Under the pieces are notes generated by a model, which saw nothing but the letters and a program-made list of their open reading frames with translations, searched no databases and was not told the origin of the DNA. From Caldilineaceae bacterium SB0661_bin_32 (GTDB lineage Bacteria > Chloroflexota > Anaerolineae > Caldilineales > Caldilineaceae), in NCBI GenBank assembly GCA_009841235.1, contig VXMH01000037.1, forward strand, positions 1 through 64,000: 64,000 nt of DNA, written 5' to 3'. Positions 60,176 through 64,000 of the stretch are shown in pieces. Each line of letters opens with the position of its first letter. Positions within the stretch are counted from its first letter, which is position 1. The translations under genes were made by a program, and so were the position numbers.

Positions 60176-60895
60176 ATGGCGAACAACCGTCGACACTTTA
60201 TCATCGCAACCGTGTTGATCGTGATCTGTACGGTGCTTGTGTACTGGGTTCTGGACACCGTTCTTCTCAAACCGGCGGCAGCAGTCGTCGAAGCCGGTCC
60301 TATCGATAACCTGTTCGACCAGCACATCTGGCTGATCGCATTTCTCTTTGCCCTCGTTGTCGTCTTCATGTGTTACGCGCTTATCGTCTTCCGCGCCCGC
60401 GGAGACGAGGGCGACGGCGAGTATGTTCACGGCAACGGCCTTCTCGAAATACTTTGGACAGTCGTGCCCTGTTTTGTGGTCGTCTATTTCGCCTGGATCT
60501 CCACCACGATGCTGATCGACCTCACCAGGCCGAATCCTGACGAATTTGTCATCAGCGCGGAAGGACGGCAGTGGAGCTGGCTATTCACATACCCGGAGAC
60601 CGGCGCGGTCACACCTGATCTGGTCCTGCCGGTAGATACGCCAATCCGCATGGATCTGACGTCGGATGATGTATTGCACAGCTTCTGGGTGCCGGAGTTT
60701 CGCGTCAAGCAGGACACCGTTCCCGGCATGGTTACACACGTTCGCTTTAACCCAAATGTGATTGGGGAATATACGCTGCGCTGCGCCGAACTTTGCGGCA
60801 CAAACCACGGCGGGATGCTGGCTACCGTTCGTGTAGTCTCTGCCGAAGAGTTCAAGCTCTGGCAGTCCGAGCAGCTCGCCCAACGCCAGGAATGA
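60176..60895 (+). CDS. coxB: Cytochrome c oxidase subunit II
   Basis: 239 aa, subunit that accepts electrons from cytochrome c through the binuclear CuA centre. Three hydrophobic segments lie near residues 8-28, 49-71 and 90-110; the first may be a leader. The cupredoxin domain outside has H168 (VLHSFWVP) and C203-AEL-C207-GTN-H211-GG-M214, a complete CuA site. No fused haem c domain, unlike many caa3 enzymes, so an external cytochrome c or copper protein is the donor. ATG 60176 has GAGGA seven bases upstream. Confidence 0.95.
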   Translation: MANNRRHFIIATVLIVICTVLVYWVLDTVLLKPAAAVVEAGPIDNLFDQHIWLIAFLFALVVVFMCYALIVFRARGDEGDGEYVHGNGLLEILWTVVPCFVVVYFAWISTTMLIDLTRPNPDEFVISAEGRQWSWLFTYPETGAVTPDLVLPVDTPIRMDLTSDDVLHSFWVPEFRVKQDTVPGMVTHVRFNPNVIGEYTLRCAELCGTNHGGMLATVRVVSAEEFKLWQSEQLAQRQE

Positions 60896-60982
60896 CATCA
60901 CTTCACGCGGTGGGGATTTCCTTGAATCCTTACCCCGCCGCTTGCGCAGCTCGGCTCTGAATTTCTTGCCAGGAGATTCGCT

Positions 60983-62866
60983 ATGTCGCTCTTTACACTA
61001 GGAATCGCACGCGGCCTTTTGGGTCAGGTCCTGGGCATGGTCATTGGCATGTTGTTGACCTGCGCCGTGCGCATACTGCTGGGTTGGGAGGCTTGGGCCG
61101 CCGAACCCGCCTGGACCGTCGGTTCCGTCTGCAGTATCATCGGCTTCCTCCTCGGCGTCGGTTCTCTGGATGACTGGCTGAAATGGACGAAGGGCATCCC
61201 AACCCCCTTTCACCACGGGCCGCCTGTAGACAAACCGGCCTGGACGCGCTACTTCAGCGTTGACTACAACCACAAAGTCATTGGCGTCCAATATACCGTC
61301 TGGGGCATTCTCCTTCTCATGGTCGGCGGCACCGTCGCCATGATCTTCCGCACCGAGCTGGCGCGCAGCGGCCTGCAGTTCCTGGGCCTTGACCTGTACA
61401 ACAGCTTCATCGGCATGCACGGGATGATCATGATCTTCGCCATCCTCCTGGGCGTTGGCGGTATGGCCAACTACCTTGTGCCGCTCATGATCGGCGCCGA
61501 AGATATGGCCTTCCCCCGCCTCAACGCGCTCGGTTTCTGGTTCAACGTACCGGGAAGCGTTCTGCTGCTTTTGAGCCTCTTCATCGGAGGATGGGATGCC
61601 GGCTGGACCGCCTACCCGCCGCTCAGCGCGCGCGGCCCCATAGGCTACCAGCTCTTCTTCCTGGGCGTATTCGCAATCGGCCTTTCCTCCATCGTCGGCT
61701 CTCTCAACCTGCTGGTTACGATTCTGCGCATGAGGCCGCCGGGAATGAGCCTCTTCCGCATGCCGATTTTCTGTTGGGCGGTCTTCGCCACCAGCCTGTT
61801 GCAGCTCACCGCCACCCAGCTGATCGGCACAAGTTTCCTGATGGTCTCCGTGCAGCGGGCTCTCGGGATGGGCTTCTTCGACCCGCGCGGCATTCTTGGT
61901 GAAGTCAGCCCCATGGTCGGCGGCGGCGACCCGGTCCTCTTCCAGCACCTGTTCTGGTTCTACAGCCACCCGGCCGTCTACATCTTTGTGCTGCCCGGCC
62001 TGGGTATCGTCAGTGAACTGCTGCCGGTCTTCTCCCGCAAACCCCTGTTTGGATACAAGTGGATCGCCCTTTCCAGTATGGCGATCGCCATACTCGGTTT
62101 TATCGTCTGGGGCCACCATATGTTCGTGTCCGGCTACAACGACATACTTCGCATACCTTTCATGTATGCGACGCTGCTTGTAGCGATTCCCACCGGCGTC
62201 AAATTCTTCAGCTGGCTGGGAACGATGTGGGGCGGAAAGATCCATTTCGATACGCCCATGCTCTTCGTCCTCGGCGCCATCAGCGTCTTCCTTATCGGCG
62301 GCCTGAGCGGACCCATTCTGTCAACGGTGCCCACCGACTTCCCATTGCACGACTCCTACTTCGTCGTCGGCCATTTTCACGCCACCATGTTCGGCGGTTT
62401 TGTCTTCCCGTTCTTTGCCGCCCTCTACTACTGGTTCCCCAAAGTCACCGGGCGCATGTATAACGAAACGCTCGGCAAGATCCACTTCTACATCATGACG
62501 CCGGCCTTCTGGGTACAGACGCTGGGGCAGATGGGCGTGGGCGTGATGGGCATGCGCCGCCGCATCGCCGACTACGACCCGACACTCGGCGCAGGGCAGA
62601 TCGAGGCCTGGCATATGGCTGTTACGATAGCGGGCTTCGCCATCGCTTTCGGCGTCATGCTGATGCTGTGGAACTTCTTCCAGAACGCGGAAGTGGGCGC
62701 GGCCGCCGGCGACAACCCCTGGCGCTCCCGTTCACCCGAGTGGCAGATCCCTTCGCCGATTCCGGAACACAGCTTCCCTGCGCCCGTGCGCGTGGTCGGT
62801 GAACCTTACGACTACGGCCTTGCCGATTCCGGCTATGTAACGACGGCTTCACCAGGCGACGATTAG
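60983..62866 (+). CDS. coxA: Cytochrome c oxidase subunit I, A2 type
   Basis: 627 aa haem-copper oxidase core subunit with 12 or more spans plus two extra N-terminal spans. Ligands in order: H146 (GMHGM) and H466 for the low-spin haem, H464 for the high-spin haem (VGHFHATMFG), and H329, H378 and H379 for CuB (FYSHPAVY, WGHHMF), with Y333 as the cross-linked tyrosine. The D-channel glutamate of A1 enzymes (HPEVY) is replaced by the Y-S pair of YSHPAVY, the mark of A2-type oxidases. It reduces O2 to water and pumps protons. The usual short subunit I is extended at both ends. Confidence 0.95.
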   Translation: MSLFTLGIARGLLGQVLGMVIGMLLTCAVRILLGWEAWAAEPAWTVGSVCSIIGFLLGVGSLDDWLKWTKGIPTPFHHGPPVDKPAWTRYFSVDYNHKVIGVQYTVWGILLLMVGGTVAMIFRTELARSGLQFLGLDLYNSFIGMHGMIMIFAILLGVGGMANYLVPLMIGAEDMAFPRLNALGFWFNVPGSVLLLLSLFIGGWDAGWTAYPPLSARGPIGYQLFFLGVFAIGLSSIVGSLNLLVTILRMRPPGMSLFRMPIFCWAVFATSLLQLTATQLIGTSFLMVSVQRALGMGFFDPRGILGEVSPMVGGGDPVLFQHLFWFYSHPAVYIFVLPGLGIVSELLPVFSRKPLFGYKWIALSSMAIAILGFIVWGHHMFVSGYNDILRIPFMYATLLVAIPTGVKFFSWLGTMWGGKIHFDTPMLFVLGAISVFLIGGLSGPILSTVPTDFPLHDSYFVVGHFHATMFGGFVFPFFAALYYWFPKVTGRMYNETLGKIHFYIMTPAFWVQTLGQMGVGVMGMRRRIADYDPTLGAGQIEAWHMAVTIAGFAIAFGVMLMLWNFFQNAEVGAAAGDNPWRSRSPEWQIPSPIPEHSFPAPVRVVGEPYDYGLADSGYVTTASPGDD

Positions 62867-62930
62867 CGCCCCGGCACTATCTGCAGTGGAGCGGAAACGG
62901 CGGCGGAACAGCAGCGAGAAAAGAGCTGAA

Positions 62931-63152
62931 ATGAGCGAACACAGTCCCACCAAGCGCAAGACCGCGATATATCGCGAAGGAATTATCGTCGCCATCACCC
63001 TGGCCGTCCTGACGATCGTGGAGTACTACGCCGCAATCACTCCACCCTTCGACTCCTTTGCCGTCTTGATGATTCTGGCGCTGTTGAAGGCCATCCTTGT
63101 CGTAAACTACTTTATGCACATCCGCAGCGTCTGGTCGGAGGATGAACACTGA
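62931..63152 (+). CDS. coxD: Cytochrome c oxidase subunit IV
   Basis: 73 aa, two spans (YREGIIVAITLAVLTIVEYY and a second at about 45-62, ending NYFMHIRS), the typical small bacterial subunit IV (prokaryotic COX4 type) that stabilises the complex. The ATG at 62931 gives the family length; a GTG at 62886 adds a basic 15-residue piece of little similarity. Its stop overlaps the coxC start (TGATG). Confidence 0.85.
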   Translation: MSEHSPTKRKTAIYREGIIVAITLAVLTIVEYYAAITPPFDSFAVLMILALLKAILVVNYFMHIRSVWSEDEH

Positions 63153-63826
63153 TGACCGCTACCGCTATCGAACATGGTCGCGAGCACGACCATGCCGCAG
63201 ATGATCATCACCATACCGGCGAAATAGACCTGCCCACCTACCAGGAATACACGCGCCGCAACCGGCTCGGCATGTGGCTGTTCTTCGCCTCCGAAGCGTT
63301 CCTCTTCCTCGCCCTGCTCGTCACTCGCTTCTACCTCTGGCGCGGCCCCCACGGAGAGGTCGTCCGGCCCGAGCTGGATCAGTTCGCCGGCCTGGTCGTC
63401 ACCGCGGTGCTGCTCCTCAGCAGCTACTTCATGAACCGCGCCGAAGTCTCGATCGCCAATGACAAGCGCACCGATTTCCTCGCCAGCCTCCTCATCACCG
63501 CTGCGCTCGGCACTGCGTTTCTCGTCGGCGTTGTCGTCTGGGAGTGGGGGATGTTCCCCGGCATTGTAAAGGGACATCTCAAACCAACTGACGGCGTATT
63601 CGGCGCAGTCGTATTCGGCATGACAGGCATGCACGCCCTGCACGTCCTCTCCGGCGTTGTGCTGATTCTCAACGTCTGGTGGCTGGGCCGCAAGGGGCAC
63701 TTCTCCAGCGAGCGCCACTGGGGCGTCGAAGCCTGCGCCATCTACTGGCACTATGTGGACCTGGTGTGGATCTTCTTCTATCCTGCCATCTATCTGATCG
63801 GTTCAACGATCGAAGTGCCTCACTGA
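63152..63826 (+). CDS. coxC: Cytochrome c oxidase subunit III
   Basis: 224 aa with a His-rich N-terminus (HGREHDHAADDHHH) and about five spans, as in the shortened subunit III of caa3-type and A2 enzymes. Family motifs: RNRLGMWLFFASEAFLF, MTGMHALHVLSG and AIYWHYVDLVWIFFYPAIYL. The subunit stabilises subunit I and its proton uptake. Coupled by TGATG to coxD; GGAGGATG upstream serves as ribosome site. The His-rich start could bind copper during assembly. Confidence 0.95.
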   Translation: MTATAIEHGREHDHAADDHHHTGEIDLPTYQEYTRRNRLGMWLFFASEAFLFLALLVTRFYLWRGPHGEVVRPELDQFAGLVVTAVLLLSSYFMNRAEVSIANDKRTDFLASLLITAALGTAFLVGVVVWEWGMFPGIVKGHLKPTDGVFGAVVFGMTGMHALHVLSGVVLILNVWWLGRKGHFSSERHWGVEACAIYWHYVDLVWIFFYPAIYLIGSTIEVPH

Positions 63827-63878
63827 CAGGAGCATCGCCGCCGCGACGTTTGCATGGAATGACCCGACGCAGTCACAG

Positions 63879-64000
63879 ATGAATCCGCTAACCAAAGCGC
63901 TCCTGCTTTCATGGGACCTCCGTCCGGAGATCCTTGTGCCTCTTGCCTTGCTGGGAGCGCTTCACTTTGCCGGTTGGCTGAGGCTGCGGCGGCGCAGCGA
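63879..64000 (+). CDS. CtaG-like oxidase assembly protein, 5' end only
   Basis: About 40 codons before the window ends: MNPLTKALLLSWDLRPEI, then a hydrophobic span LVPLALLGALHFAGW, then basic residues. The SWDLRPEI.. opening and the position behind coxC match the caa3-type CtaG assembly proteins. The assignment rests on the N-terminus and position only. Confidence 0.5.
   Translation, partial: MNPLTKALLLSWDLRPEILVPLALLGALHFAGWLRLRRRS

Noticed and set aside
60998..62245. 415-codon minus-strand frame inside coxA
   Set aside because: coxA shows all haem and copper ligands; the antisense product is Glu/Gln/His-rich with no motifs.
1..64000. tRNA, rRNA, CRISPR arrays, toxin-antitoxin or defence genes
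   Set aside because: I looked for tRNA-like ends, regularly spaced repeats and known motifs and found none.

Overview
The window looks like chromosomal DNA of a GC-rich, heterotrophic, aerobic bacterium, most likely a Chloroflexota member (Caldilineales-like). That placement is inference. It rests on oligopeptide-type binding lipoproteins with Ala/Pro/acidic linkers after the lipobox, on the housekeeping gene order, and on an A2-type cytochrome c oxidase. No rRNA, tRNA, CRISPR array, intact transposon or prophage was seen.

Bases 1-42,800 form a catabolic region built around four separate SBP-permease-permease sets of the Dpp/Opp class. Set 1 (1660-5445) is followed by two Gfo/Idh/MocA dehydrogenases and a beta-sandwich protein. 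Set 2 (8803-12557) is followed by two paralogous propeller hydrolases, a class III aminotransferase, a DegT-type aminotransferase and four amidohydrolase-fold proteins. Two of the five amidohydrolase domains lack the metal ligands. Set 3 (24385-28266) sits between two paralogous M14-type peptidases. Set 4 is on the minus strand (41443 down to 37428) and heads a nine-gene, 11.7-kb operon with three BNR/sialidase-fold proteins, a second DegT enzyme, a sulfatase-modifying-factor-fold protein and a large GATase/deacetylase-like protein. No ABC ATPase and no recognisable transcription regulator is encoded here. The SBP gene of every set is followed by a strong hairpin before its permeases. None of the propeller hydrolases has a signal peptide, so the picture is import of small glycans or peptide conjugates followed by cytoplasmic breakdown.

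Bases 41,698-46,056 (minus strand) carry an FG-GAP propeller protein, a zinc-ribbon/LysM membrane protein, a zinc alcohol dehydrogenase and a PhyH-type dioxygenase.

Bases 46,381-58,818 are housekeeping: a folK-folP fusion, siroheme genes, nadA and nadC with a decayed nadB relic beside nadA, a four-gene set (membrane protein, NAD(P)HX epimerase, DUF456, thiamine pyrophosphokinase), an Lgt-fold protein without Lgt catalytic residues, lepA and rsmA. A tyrosine-recombinase-fold protein that lacks its catalytic residues follows on the minus strand. The right end (60,036-64,000) is a cytochrome c oxidase operon, coxB-coxA-coxD-coxC plus the start of a CtaG-like assembly gene, driven by a near-consensus promoter.
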